Source: Paroedura picta (taxonomy: Eukaryota > Chordata > Lepidosauria > Squamata > Gekkonidae). Taken from it: a stretch of DNA of 64,000 nucleotides. This document shows, one piece after another, positions 32,984-44,830 of the stretch (positions within the stretch are counted from its first letter, which is position 1; the number at the start of each line of letters is the position of its first letter). A program made the position numbers and the translations under genes. The notes below the pieces were generated by a model. The model was not told the origin of the DNA, ran no database searches, and worked only from the letters and a program-made list of their open reading frames with translations. The DNA lies in NCBI RefSeq assembly GCF_049243985.1, contig NC_135372.1, positions 73,309,818 through 73,373,817 on the forward strand. The letters are read 5' to 3'.

Positions 32984-34189
32984 CTAACAAGAAAACAGGA
33001 AATTATCATAATTTCAATCTATAAAGTGTTTTCAGTGAGTTATTTTATACCAATGTTGTAATCTTCAGGTAAATGAGACAACAGCGGAAACCGAAACTGC
33101 TCACTGGAGAGCAGGTTACAGGCTGCACACATAACTTTACCTGACTGAAAGATTACTAGCCCTTTTAAGACAGAAGACAAACTATGTCTGTAGTGGGATG
33201 TAGCAGTGGCATGGCAATTTATGAACGTACCGAACTGCCATATACCATTGGCCCATCTAGCTCAGCATGTCTTTATCAGTGATTTCCAATCCTGGTTTCC
33301 TAATACCCACTGTATTGCCAATTATCACAAGAAGTTCTAGGAAATTCTCCAAAAGCCTCACATTTAATTCTAATTCACTGTAACTTGAGATAAATATATG
33401 ACATACAGCACATTTTCTGAGCTATTTTCAAAATTGCAGAAGTACTGACTTAAGACTATAATGATCCTTTCTATTCTAATGATTCTTTCATAGGGCCTAC
33501 CTTCTATTATCTATATCAGATGAATTACAGGAAACCCAGTATGCCACAACAAGAAAAGGGAGGTTGGAAAACAGAAATCTTATTGTTGACATATAGAATT
33601 TCAAGCAAAATACCAATATTATTTTAAATTGAACTAAATATTATTTTTATACTGCATATAATTTCAAATTAATTTATTCTATTTAGAAGTTAGGTGATAC
33701 ATCATCTCAATCAAAAAAAAAAGTTACAACTCTGAAAAAGCAATCACTAGTCTGCACCGACTAGGAAAACCTTTCCAGGGACTCAGGCAGAGCAGGGTCA
33801 TTCTCGACTCCCACCTTCTTACAATTTTTTAAACTGATTATACCAACATGTGCCCTACAACTGAGCAGTAGCCTTTCTCTTCCATGTCCATTTTTCAAAA
33901 AGTTGTAGTTACTACAATATCTCCCCCATAGCAGACCTGTTTCTTATATACTCCTCATTTATACTGAAACTGTAATTCCTATATCCAAGGAATGCAAGAA
34001 GGGTCATTCAGTAGGGCATCTTGCTGATATTGGAAAGGAACAATTGCTGCTATTTCTACTGGACTTAAGCAACCTCTTCCTTAGCAGTTAGTAGGAAGAT
34101 TAACACACAAGTTATAGATACCTCAAGAACAGGGAGGGTCTCTAGAAACTGATCGTAATATCTAGCTGCCTTTGAAAATGAAACTTCTG

Positions 34190-34770
34190 GAAACTTCAGT
34201 TTGTCCAAAATGCAGCAGCCAGACTATTGTCAGGGGTGGGATACAAGGATCATAGCTTGAAAGATCTCCACTCACTGCCCATTTGTTTCTGGGCACAATG
34301 CAATGTACTGGTTCTTACCTATAAAGCCCCAAATAGCTTGGGGTCAGGGTACTTGAAGGACCACCTTCGCCCATAATGTCTAATCCACCCATTAAGATCT
34401 GCCTCACAAGCCTTGGTCTCCATGCCCTTGCCTTCAAAAGTGAGGCTGATAGCAATCAAAGACAGGGATTTTCAGTAGCGGCACCTCCCATATGAAATGA
34501 CCTTCCCCTTGAAGACTACTTTTTCTTTTAAGTGCCATGACAAAACATTTGTTTACCCAGGTTTTAATTACAGGACTGTTTTTTAACACTAGTTTAGTAT
34601 GGAAACTAGTATTTTAAGTTGTCAGTGGTCTACCTTTATGGCCTATATTTTTATTATGTTGGACTGAGTTTTAATGCTGGATTTTAATTAACTTCCAATG
34701 TTTAGATTTTTATTTTGTAAGCTGCCTTGGGCAGATCCCTAGCATAACATTTAATAAATAAATAAATACG
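34190..34770 (+). mobile_element. L2-type LINE 3' fragment
   Basis: The segment beginning CAGTTTGTCCAAAATGCAGC corresponds to the LQLVQNAAA motif of the intact copy at 2640-3840. A decayed C-terminal part follows, then a 3' end reading TAAGCTGCCTTGGGCAGA and a TAAATAAATA tail. Inserted antisense to MIER1. Older than the copy in SLC35D1. Confidence 0.75.
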
Positions 34771-35967
34771 CACTTTGAAAAAAAGGTTCATTATCTCTTT
34801 ACTTGGACCATGTTATGACCATGCTGAATGAATATCAAACGCTTAAGTCACTACATAAATACTAAAGTTTGAGGATTTCAGGCAGGTCATTTTTGTTTAT
34901 CTCCCTCCCCTCAAAATATTTACTGACAGCAATCATACTAACATATTTATAGGCTTTGTGTGGTAAACAAACATGACTGAGACCTGACAATCAAGTTTGG
35001 ATCTTTTAAAACCTAGAATTCCATATGCTTTTCAACTTTTGGAGATGCTTTTATATGAGAACTGATCGGAGTGCAATTCAATGATTTTCATACCATGTTG
35101 GTGAAACTTCCAAAATACTGCAGAATAAGTGCAACACCTGCCCCGAGCATAAATTTAAATCTATATTCAATAGAACAATATGCATATCTAGTCCAGATTA
35201 TCTATACATGTTAGTCATCATACATCCCCAATGAGATTCCAAATATTAAAGTTAACCACCACAGAAATGACTTCAAGCAACATCATTGACACACTGACTT
35301 TGTGTTTGCCGGACTGCTACCAAGGGTCAGTGCTCCTAACTTCCTCTGTCTACTCCAGAAACAAAGTAGTTGCACCACTTTAAGAAGAAACCCACATTTG
35401 CATTCTGGTACTTACCATATAAACAAAAATGGAGGTGGTGGACAGAGAGTCCAACAAATTTGGCAGGCAATGGGACCTGAGAAATTCTCATTATTATGCT
35501 TGTTATCCCATTACCATGGATCACCAAAAAGACTTTCTCAACCATCCTGTTTTTAAAAAGACCTTACTAACACATAAAAAGTCTGCCTCCAAACTTTTAT
35601 CCGACTCCTGAAATGGAAATTATGTATCTAAACACACACTTTTAACCCGGCGGTAGTCAGCAAAACTTATTTTCACTTCACTTTTGCTAACATAGTACAG
35701 CTTTTAATACTGATTATCTGTGTCAAACAACATTTTAAAATAAATTACAACAATAAGTTATGTAAAGATTAAAAATCAGAAGTTACAATAGAAGAAAACT
35801 CAGATGAAGATGAACCGTTGGAGATTAGATGTACCCCATAAAAGCCTCTGAACACACACAAACACATCAAAGATTTCTTATACTGCTATGAGAATAATGG
35901 GCCACAGAGGTCAGTACTGTCTACTCTGACTTGCAGCAGTTCTCAGAGATCCTTTACACACATTGGT

Positions 35968-36190
35968 GGAGGTATGTGCCATTAAGTTGCAGTTGACTTA
36001 TGGCTATCTTGTAAGCATTTCAAGGCAAGATATGTGAGGAGGTGGTTTGCCACTACCTGTCTCTGCATTATTACCTTCAACTTCCTTGGTGGTCTCTCAT
36101 CCAAATAATAACTAGGGCTTGCTCTATTCAGTTTCTGAGATTTGACAAGATTGCATTAGACTGGGCCATCCAGGTCAAGGGATATCAAAC
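35968..36190 (-). mobile_element. 5S-rRNA-derived SINE
   Basis: On the - strand it reads ATTTGGATGAGAGACCACCA near the 5S-like part, with CTGGATGGCCCAGTCTAATG at the head. The GTGGTTTGCCACTACCTG segment (+ strand) and the gene-distal body match the other copies at 39415, 58465 and 23695. Confidence 0.7.
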
Positions 36191-36689
36191 TTTACTTGCT
36201 CTTTTAAATGGCCACGATGAAGACTGAATTTGGGCCTTTTTGCAAGTACAGCAGATGCTTTACTGAGCCATGGCTTTCTATATACCCTATTTTTCGCTAC
36301 TGTGGAAAATTACTATTAACCTGGGAACAGAAATTCTACCTGTTTCCACAATATTATGCACATCACTGGACTGTGTATGCAAGCAATCCCATATGTGCCA
36401 ATAATCTCAGGTGAGTAATACGCATCTGGCTAGAAGGACTGATATGAAGTATCATTCACTTTAAGCACTTCTACTAGGTGTTTCAAGCTAAATTATTTCT
36501 CCTCAGATACTTGGAGTCTACCTTTTAGATTACATGAGTTCATCACAGTGAAAATACACCCATGAAAACACAGGCAGGAATGAGATGTATTGCTAAATCA
36601 TACCAATGTCCCTGTATAGGGAAGCAATGTCACCAAACATGCACTGCAAGAGGTCCCCAGAGTTGCTCCAACAGTTGACAGACAAATTA

Positions 36690-37058
<369 letters not shown>

Positions 37059-37139
37059 TTACTTCTGTAAAAGCAATATTTTCTTAGGGACTTCATTTAG
37101 CAGCATTTTAGCCTCAAAACTGTTGTTTTAAGCTATCTG

Positions 37140-37310
37140 GGGCAGGTTTTATCATATATATGTTTATGGTGGGCTGGAGCTTTTAAATGCTGGATTTTAA
37201 TTAGTATTTTCTAATTTTCTAATATTATTTTCATTATTTTTATTTTGTAAGCCACCTTAGGCAAGTTCCGTGAGGCAGCATAAAAATAATCTAAACAATA
37301 AAATCAAACT
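37140..37310 (+). mobile_element. LINE 3'-end remnant
   Basis: Ends with TTGTAAGCCACCTTAGGCAA and an A-rich tail, the same kind of 3' end as the L2-type fragment at 34190-34770. No coding part left. Confidence 0.5.
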
Positions 37311-38622
37311 GCTTGGTTAAAATATATGGTACTATAAGGCTATAGGCTTGAAAAACAAAAACCATAGTTGATAGCCAAATGCTTATAGAAGCTATCCTTT
37401 ATTGTAAAGTAAGTTGCAAGTAGGGTTTAATTCTCTCTATCATTGCTTAGTCTAAGCTACACATCTTTGTGTGCATAAGGAAAAGAAAACTAAACTCAGT
37501 ATCCTGGCTTTCTGCTGGAACAGCATACATTCAGGTTTCCAGTCAGAAAGTTGGAGGAGGGGGAGGAGTATACACAAATCTTCCAGCTACCAACTGTGGA
37601 GGGGCTATTTACTCCAGTTCAGAGCCAAAGAATTGCTCATCCAAGCAAAGGGTATCTGTATTTGTTCAAAGAGAACATTTATCTGATTTCTCTCTATCTT
37701 ATTCATCTGCCGGCCCTCCTGTATCATGTTACATGTCATTCAAAAGGATCCCCTGACTACCAATAGTTTGGGGATAGTTACATGGGTTACAGGAAGGGGC
37801 AGGAAAACCCTACAACATGAGCAGAATGGCACTAAAAATCTCAGGCAGAGTTGATCTTGCAATAGAGCAGAACAGAAAGGTAGCATCTGTCAGCTCCTAT
37901 TTTCCTATAATTCTATGGCATACTCTTTTGATAGGCAGATCCATATGTAGTCCCTCCACTTTCACATTGGGCATGCTGCTATAGCCTTTGCAAGATGTGC
38001 AGTATGCTATATTCCATACCAAAGTGCCTTTTGATGTTTTGGAATAAAAACACACTGAACCATATTGTTCTTCTGAATACACTGGAAAGGGATCAGCAGA
38101 ACATGGGCCACAGTCCGCTCATCATGTCCTCCATTTCCAGGCCCCTCTCTCCCAAACTGCAACAGGAATCTCAGATGGGCTGCCATTTTTGCATATGAAG
38201 CCCTGCCCCATTTTGGGGCGGAGTTACTGTGCATGAAAAAACTGGAAACTTCAACTTGGGCTCACATGCTCATATAACCAGTAGTTTTCACATCACAAAT
38301 TCTTCTGACACTCCAGTATGACTAACATAACTCTGTATTTGCCAATATAGAGGATATAGCAGTCTATACAACAGCAATAACATGACCACAAAAAACCTGC
38401 TTAAAGTCATGAAAATAAATCTATAGCCCCAGAACATTCTCAAAACTTGTATTAACTAAAACCAATATTACTACAGATGATCTAAAATAAGCTGAATTAT
38501 TTCAATTAAAGAGTTTTTGGGGTGCCTGCACTTTGATCCTGTATAGCAGGAAAGCACGCATGTACTATGATCATTTTTAGTACAAATTGAAGAGTAGAAA
38601 CAAGCAGAATTGTCCCAATTGG

Positions 38623-38721
38623 CTTTGTGCCCTGTTCTAAAACTTAGTGGCAGATAAGATTCCAAGGGGCACAGAATACTTGGAATCTTATCCGCCACTA
38701 AGTTTCAGAACAGGGCATAAA
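38623..38721. repeat. Near-perfect hairpin with 44-bp arms
   Basis: The left arm (38623-38666) and right arm (38679-38721) are inverted copies with only a few mismatches, separated by a 12-base loop. An example pair is GATAAGATTCCAAG and CTTGGAATCTTATC. Probably a MITE. In the MIER1 primary transcript it would fold as double-stranded RNA. Confidence 0.8.
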
Positions 38722-39343
38722 GCTTAACCATATGGGAACCCACTTCACTCTGGACACTTATTTTGAACACTGAAAACTGTGAGGCAATTTCTATTCAAAT
38801 AAATTTATTAGTTAACATCAAGTTTTAGCTCTTAGAGAGCACAGTTCTCTCTTATGCAAGAATAGCACAAGAGGTTTCAATCTATGGACAAGGACACAGT
38901 TTGTTAATTTCTCCAAATGCTCCAACCTGACAGCCATGGCACAGCAGCAAACTTCACACCAACCTTGTGTTTGATCATGAAGCCTCAGACCTGCGAACTT
39001 TCTATACTACAGATTTAAGTCACTAAGGCACATTAAAGCAATGTGGGGCAGAAAATTTTCCAAAGTGATGCTATATTTTTCTATAGAATACTTTCTGTCC
39101 TGCATATGTAAATATAGTCTCTTTACAGTTGTCAAGCTGATGAAGAAAATCAATCACGTTAGATGGGCTAAATGTGAAAGATGAAGCAGAGCTTGTACAT
39201 GGTGTATTTGCCTTCTTTTGCTAACATTTAAATTTTAATCTGAAAAATTTCCAGAAATTTTTCTGCTTCAATTTTCTTTCTGGAAAACCCATTCAATGGC
39301 AAATTCAAAGACTTTAATGAAAATCAGGCCAATTTACATTAAA

Positions 39344-39413
39344 ATTCTAAACAGAGTTACAACCTTCTGAGTCCATGAAATTCAATGGTCTTAGAAGGAT
39401 ATAACTTTTTTTA
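39344..39413. mobile_element. Short palindromic MITE remnant
   Basis: Left CTAAACAGAGTTACAACCTT and right AAGGATATAACTTTTTTTAG are diverged inverted halves around CCATGAAATTCAATGG. Related remnants appear near 42488-42530, 56810-56890 and 59400-59445. Confidence 0.5.
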
Positions 39414-39414
39414 G

Positions 39415-39625
39415 ATCACTAAATAATTGTAGGCTGTTTGGTCACAACTGACTTGACATGACCCCAGGAACAAAGTCAAATTGATTAACAGAGATGGTTT
39501 GCCACAACTTTCACCTGTATAGCAACCCCCGTCCTCCTTGGTGGTCTCCCAGCCAAGTGCTAACTGTGGTTAATTCTGTTTAGCTTTAAAGTTCTCACAA
39601 CATCAGGTTAGGACTGCTCTTAGAG
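39415..39625 (-). mobile_element. 5S-rRNA-derived SINE
   Basis: On the - strand, CTTGGCTGGGAGACCACCAA matches the 5S rRNA segment TTGGATGGGAGACC, and the downstream body includes the GCAAACCATCTC block. It lies 180 bases from the MIER1 microexon. Confidence 0.7.
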
Positions 39626-39807
39626 GTTATTCAGGCTGCTCTTAGAGGTCCCTCAAACCAGACTGCCTACTGGAATGGAACACAGCACAATGGAGTTAAA
39701 TCCAGCAGCAACTATGTATCTGATAAAATACATCAGTGGAGGCAACTTAATTAAATATTCATTTTTCTTTCAAGATTGCTTTCAAGGTAAACATAATAAA
39801 ACTTTAC

Positions 39808-39832
39808 CTGGGCTTGCCGACTCAACAGAAGG
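39808..39832 (-). CDS. MIER1: MIER1 exon 2, a 25-nt microexon
   Basis: Encodes PSVESASP plus the first base of Gly12. Human MIER1 begins MAEPSVESSSPGGS, so sequence and phase match exactly between exon 1 (MAE) and exon 3. The donor is GTAAAG and the acceptor GGATAG. The polypyrimidine tract of the acceptor is a CTT repeat (GAA repeat on the + strand, 39841-39860). At 25 nt it is easily missed by gene finders and may need splicing enhancers. Confidence 0.92.
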
Positions 39833-40355
39833 CTATCCAAAAAAGAAGAAGAAGAAGAAGTTATCCACAGTCAAAAAATTCTTTTTATCAGTATACTAGA
39901 AACATTCTGACATTTAATATTTCATATTCAGATATAAGGAAAACTCATCTTGTATATCCAAACTGTTGCTATTTAGCTGGATACTTGTCTGGTTATTGTT
40001 TTAATTTCTTACTGCTGAATTTGGATCGTCACATTGTCTATCAGCAACTGTATTTTTGTTATGGTTTTATAGTTTACTTTTTGTGATATTTTATTGCTTT
40101 TAATTTACATAAATGGTCTCAAATGTCCTGTTTGGGTAGGCCAGCATATAAATATTTTAAACATTAAATATTAAAGTAGTTTCACCTTTGAATTTCAAAT
40201 CAAGCATAAAATTCCCTAAAACAATTAGCACATTACATTTTGGATAGGTAGCCCTTCTCAATTCTACATTTGGGTTAACCAGTATTAAAAAATTACAGAA
40301 CTGTCAATTTTTCAGAAACGTCTACCAATTTGCCTCACTCTTATTTATTCTTAAG

Positions 40356-40405
40356 AGATTTTGAGCAGCCACAACCAAACAGATTTTGAGCAGCCACAAC
40401 CAAAT
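40356..40405. repeat. 25-bp tandem duplication
   Basis: Two adjacent copies of a 25-base unit starting AGATTTTGAGCAGCC, differing only in the last base. A recent slippage event in MIER1 intron 1. Confidence 0.9.
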
Positions 40406-42781
40406 GATGGAACACTCAAATTGTGTGATGTCAAAATCATACCATGAAGCTTTGTTGTATTCAGCTGGAATAGCTGATATGTCTACTTTTCAAGATGTAT
40501 GATGAAAAGGTTTAGTATTGGATTCAATCTGTCAGTCACTCATACACAGTCACTATTCAATACACTATATTTGAAGCTGCCAACAAAGACTTTATAAGTT
40601 ATAGTTAACAGTGTTTTGACTGTGAAAGAAGCAGGTCAACAGAAACACATGAAGCTACTTTTGCTAGATCCAATTCAGTGTATTTGCTTTGTGCCCATTA
40701 CACTCCAAAGATGACTGTTACTTTACTATAGACATTAAGTAATTAAGAGATGTCTCCTTATATCTATCTTCATATATCAGTAAAAGGAACATGGCAGACA
40801 GAGGCTCTCAAGTCCAGTTCTGAAGCTCCCTTGCAAAGATTAAAGTGGAAAGCAAGATGGCTGCATCATGTACCAAATTTTATGTCAGTCTTGCATTTTT
40901 AAAAATTGTTACCTATTTAAAAATTGAGTCACGGAGCAAGTTAAACAAACAAACAAATATCAAGCTATGTGTAATCAATATTTTCATGTATTGCTGTGGC
41001 TGTTTATATTCTATGATCTGGAAACCACCTGTCTGTTTTGTTGATTGATCTGTTTTATACAATACATCACACATTGTAGAAAATATAACTAAAAGACAAG
41101 CTTTTAAAACAATTAGTACTGTTCAGACAGTTGGTAAACTGTATAGTTGGTAGACATTTTGCCTTTCATATGGTGAAGATACAAAGCATAAATAACTGGT
41201 CAATATTCGACTAGGTTTCACTCTGTTCACATACTAACAATTTCTCCCTTTCTCTACACTATCCTGGGAAGGGTGTGCACAGCTTCATAATAATTACTCT
41301 CATCCTCAGGCAAAATATATGTTGTTCTATGGTAGCACTGGCGCCCAAACTCTTAAGATTTCTCCATTACATACTCGCCCCAAGGTCACTGTGGTTCATG
41401 AATTGGATAATTTTACTTTACGCTTGCCTATACACAATACTAAGCAATAAGACTACCTTTTCTTTTTAAAATTCATTTTTATAAAAAAAAATTAAATAGA
41501 GAAAATCTAACCAAATGAAAATAGAAAAAAATATATAATATAAAGAAATATCAAATTTTCTCTGTAGCAAATATATATAAAATTACAAACTTATGACATA
41601 CTCTAAAATTAGAAGCATAAAAAAACTCTTTTCTGTTTTCTAATAATTTTTTTATCTTAATCATCACCAATCCATGAATCATCAGTTCATTTTTCCCCAC
41701 TGTGATCAAAAAATCTATAAGGGGTTTCCTGTCAGCCCAAAATGTAGATGATGTCTTTTTCTCTGATCAAAGTAGTTAAGTTTAGTTCCAATATGGGCCC
41801 CATTGTTTCCCAAGGCAAGTGTGTACAAGAAACAGACTTTTGTAACAATACATGTAACATTTATTCAAACAAGTTATAGAATATCAATTTATCAAATAAG
41901 CAACACAATCTCTAAAAGCAAACTGGTTCAGAAAATAAAAAATGCTAGCTTAACTAACAAAACACATGAAAGGTTGCATTAGAAGGCACATTCTTACATT
42001 CATGAAGTCTTAGGCCTTAGCTTAAGCATGCTCTATGATATGGTCCATTTGCAGAAAGGCAGATCATAGTTGATGCCTTGTTTCACCAAAATCCAAGCTA
42101 GCAAGCCGGATTCCAAATTCCTAGACCACTTAGACTTTATGGCCCACCTTGGTCAAGTGAATACAATGAACCAGTCAGGGTATATATATATATGCTTTAT
42201 ATATTTATCCTGCCTGAAGAAAATGATGACATCTGACCTGGATTCATGCTTATATTGTGGTCAATTACAATTTAATTCATGTTATAATAAACTCATTTTG
42301 ACAGTCATCTAATTGCAAGCAACTTTATGTGTTGGGGTTAAAGTTTACATTTTATCTAAAAGAAGCAGACTTGATCTGTAGATCTGTAGACTTCCTTGCC
42401 TTCAGAATTATTATTTTGTTACATTTGTATCCTGCCTTTCCAAAGAACTCACAGCCTTGTGATCACTGTACTAGGTAGCTTGCTTAGAACCCTAAACAGA
42501 GTTACACCATTCAAGATCCACTGAAGTTTTAAAAAATCATTATAAGTGTGCAGCTATGCTGGGAAATACAGCTTGACCAAGTTCACTCAGTGAGCCTTAA
42601 ACATCGTAAGGCTTTTCAGTCCTCAGTTCCCACATTTATTATCCAGTGTTTTGGCATCTTCTGGTTGCCTTCTTACAGTGGCAAGAAACCTAATCTTCAT
42701 ATTTTGAATATCAATAGTCTTTGTGATTGGGAAGAAAGCAGCTTAGGCAAAATATTATCCTGAAAAATTAAATGCAGATGT

Positions 42782-42879
42782 TTAGACCTTCCCCTTTCTA
42801 ATTATTCAAGTTTCTATCATGAGAGCAACTACATTTAATTTCCAGCATTTGAAAATTGCCATTGCCTTAACTATGATAG
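42782..42879 (+). repeat. Left copy of a 98-bp direct repeat flanking a SINE
   Basis: Starts TTAGACCTTCCCC and ends AACTATGATAG. Identical by eye over all 98 bases to 43165-43262. Confidence 0.95.
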
Positions 42880-43164
42880 AGCCTCTTGTGGCGCAGAGTG
42901 GTAAGGCAGTGATATGCTGTCTGAAGCTGTCTGCCCATGAGGTTGGGAGTTCAATCCCAGCAGCCGGCTCAAGGTTGACTCAAGGTTCCATCCTTCCGAG
43001 GTCGGTAAAATGAGTACCCAGCTTGCTGGGGGGTAAAGGGTAATGACTGGGGAAGGCACTGGCAAACCACCCCGTATTGAGTCTGCCATGAAAACGCTAG
43101 AGGGCGTCACCCCAAGGGTCAGACATGACTTGGTGCTTGCACAGGGGATACCTTTACCTTTACC
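42880..43164 (+). mobile_element. Sauria-type tRNA-derived SINE
   Basis: The tRNA-like head AGCCTCTTGTGGCGCAGAGT is followed by a box B-like GAGTTCAATCCCAGC. The body contains CTTGCTGGGGGGTAAAGGGT, and the end is GGGTCAGACATGACTTGGTG followed by CAGGGGATACC and a TTTACC tail. The last part resembles BovB 3' ends, which fits mobilisation by BovB as known for Sauria SINEs. Antisense to MIER1. Other copies: 48719 and 49586. Confidence 0.85.
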
Positions 43165-43262
43165 TTAGACCTTCCCCTTTCTAATTATTCAAGTTTCTAT
43201 CATGAGAGCAACTACATTTAATTTCCAGCATTTGAAAATTGCCATTGCCTTAACTATGATAG
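43165..43262 (+). repeat. Right copy of the 98-bp direct repeat flanking a SINE
   Basis: See 42782-42879. It begins directly after the SINE's TTTACC tail. Confidence 0.95.
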
Positions 43263-44149
43263 TCATCGTTTAAAACTTCAAAATAAATAAATAAATATTC
43301 TTAGAACTTCTATATACAGTCATTCAACCCAGATACCAAACAAATGTTGTGTTGCCTTAACAGCGTGATTGAAACATAAAAGCACTTTTGTGGATTCCAG
43401 TCCACATCATCAAATGTATGAAGAGTACCTGTTGAAGCGGGTGCCAGGGCATGAAATCACAATAAGGTGCCACACACCAGGACTGCTATTGCACTTGAAT
43501 TTGTAACCATTCAACTTCAGGAAATCAAGTTTTCTGCCTTTGCTTCTACTGACAGGAAACCATGAACGTATTAATGACGGGATGTACTTAAATGAACAAA
43601 TGTTTCTGAAACCAAAAGTAACCCCATCTTAAGAATGTGGGAAGAATATGTAAAAAGTGTAACTGAAAATCATGAGGCTATTTTGGCAATCAAATACTTT
43701 AAAAGTATTTTCAATTAAAACAACCCCAAGATAGTTTACTGCAGACAACAAAAACAAACAAATCATTAATATAAACAAAAAACAATAAATACAATTCAAA
43801 AATCAATTTATTTATATTTACTTTATTTATTTTGAACATGAATATGCTGCTTTTCTCCTAGAATATATGAACCAAAGTAGCTTAAAAGCTGCAAACAGTA
43901 TACATGCAGACTCTTCTTGAAATCACCTGAATCTCAAAAGCTTGTTTCAGCAAATGTGTGTGCATGTGTGTGGAGAGGAATCTCTACAGTAGCCATTGAT
44001 CTTGAAGAAAAATATTGCACCACCAAAACACTATTGACAAATATCAGAAGAGAGGACAACATTCAGGCTAAGATGTTAAGCAGTCATTCCCTCCCTAGTA
44101 GCTGGTGGCAAGTCATACCACCTCTAGACAAGGTGGTGAAGCTCTATAG

Positions 44150-44285
44150 CAGGGGTGGACAAACTGCGCCCCTCCAGATGTCCATGGACTACAATTCCCA
44201 TGAGCCCCTGCCAGCAAAGGCTGGCAGGGGCTCATGGGAATTGTAGTCCATGGACATCTGGAGGGGCGCAGTTTGACTATCCCTG
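44150..44285. mobile_element. Palindromic hAT-type MITE with 8-bp TSD
   Basis: A 136-bp near-perfect palindrome starting CAGGGGTGGACAAACTG, with flanking octamers CTCTATAG on both sides (44142-44149 and 44286-44293). It is the best-preserved copy of its family in the window, so likely the youngest. Confidence 0.92.
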
Positions 44286-44504
44286 CTCTATAGGATACAA
44301 CTAGATATATGAAGGCAAAGAAGAAAAAAGACAACTTTGAAAAAGCTTTCCCACTAGAAAAATATGAGGATCTCTTAGGACTTTCCCAAAAATCTCAGTT
44401 CCTGCTTGAAAAATTGAGAATTTTGGAGAACATTAAAAAAACGTGTTTCCCCCCCTTATCTATTCCACAATATTTCTGGTAAGGCCTTGGAGGAGCATGT
44501 CTTA

Positions 44505-44830
44505 TGGCTTAAGCGTGCTTAATACCCACTCAGGGCAGCAGTTCCATCCCTGAGTGCCTCCTCCTCCAACCGGCTTGCTTGTCTGTCCAGTGGCCAGCCA
44601 ATCACCTTCTGTCTCCCACACCTGACTCCCCCTTCTACTTCCCTCTGAGGCTCAGAGGCTGCAGACCCTTGCTGCGTGAGAACTGCCCCTACCGGTGAGT
44701 TCCAAACAGCTACCTGCAGTATTTCAAAGTCCTGGGGTAAGGCCGTTCACAGAGTTCTTCCACTCCACTCACCTAATCTAGCGCCCGTTGTATTCCTGAA
44801 TGCAACAGGCTTGGCCCCTAGTATAGTCTA
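44505..44830. mobile_element. Unclassified GC-richer repeat
   Basis: Starts near 'ggcttaagcgtgcttaatac' and ends with a small inverted repeat GCCCGTTGTATT...GCAACAGGC followed by TTGGCCCCTAGT. It looks like an interspersed repeat in base composition and end structure, but the family is unknown to me. Confidence 0.35.

Noticed and set aside
42880-42975. A tRNA gene
   Set aside because: Box A- and B-like words are present, but the cloverleaf is degenerate and the sequence continues into a SINE body with copies elsewhere.
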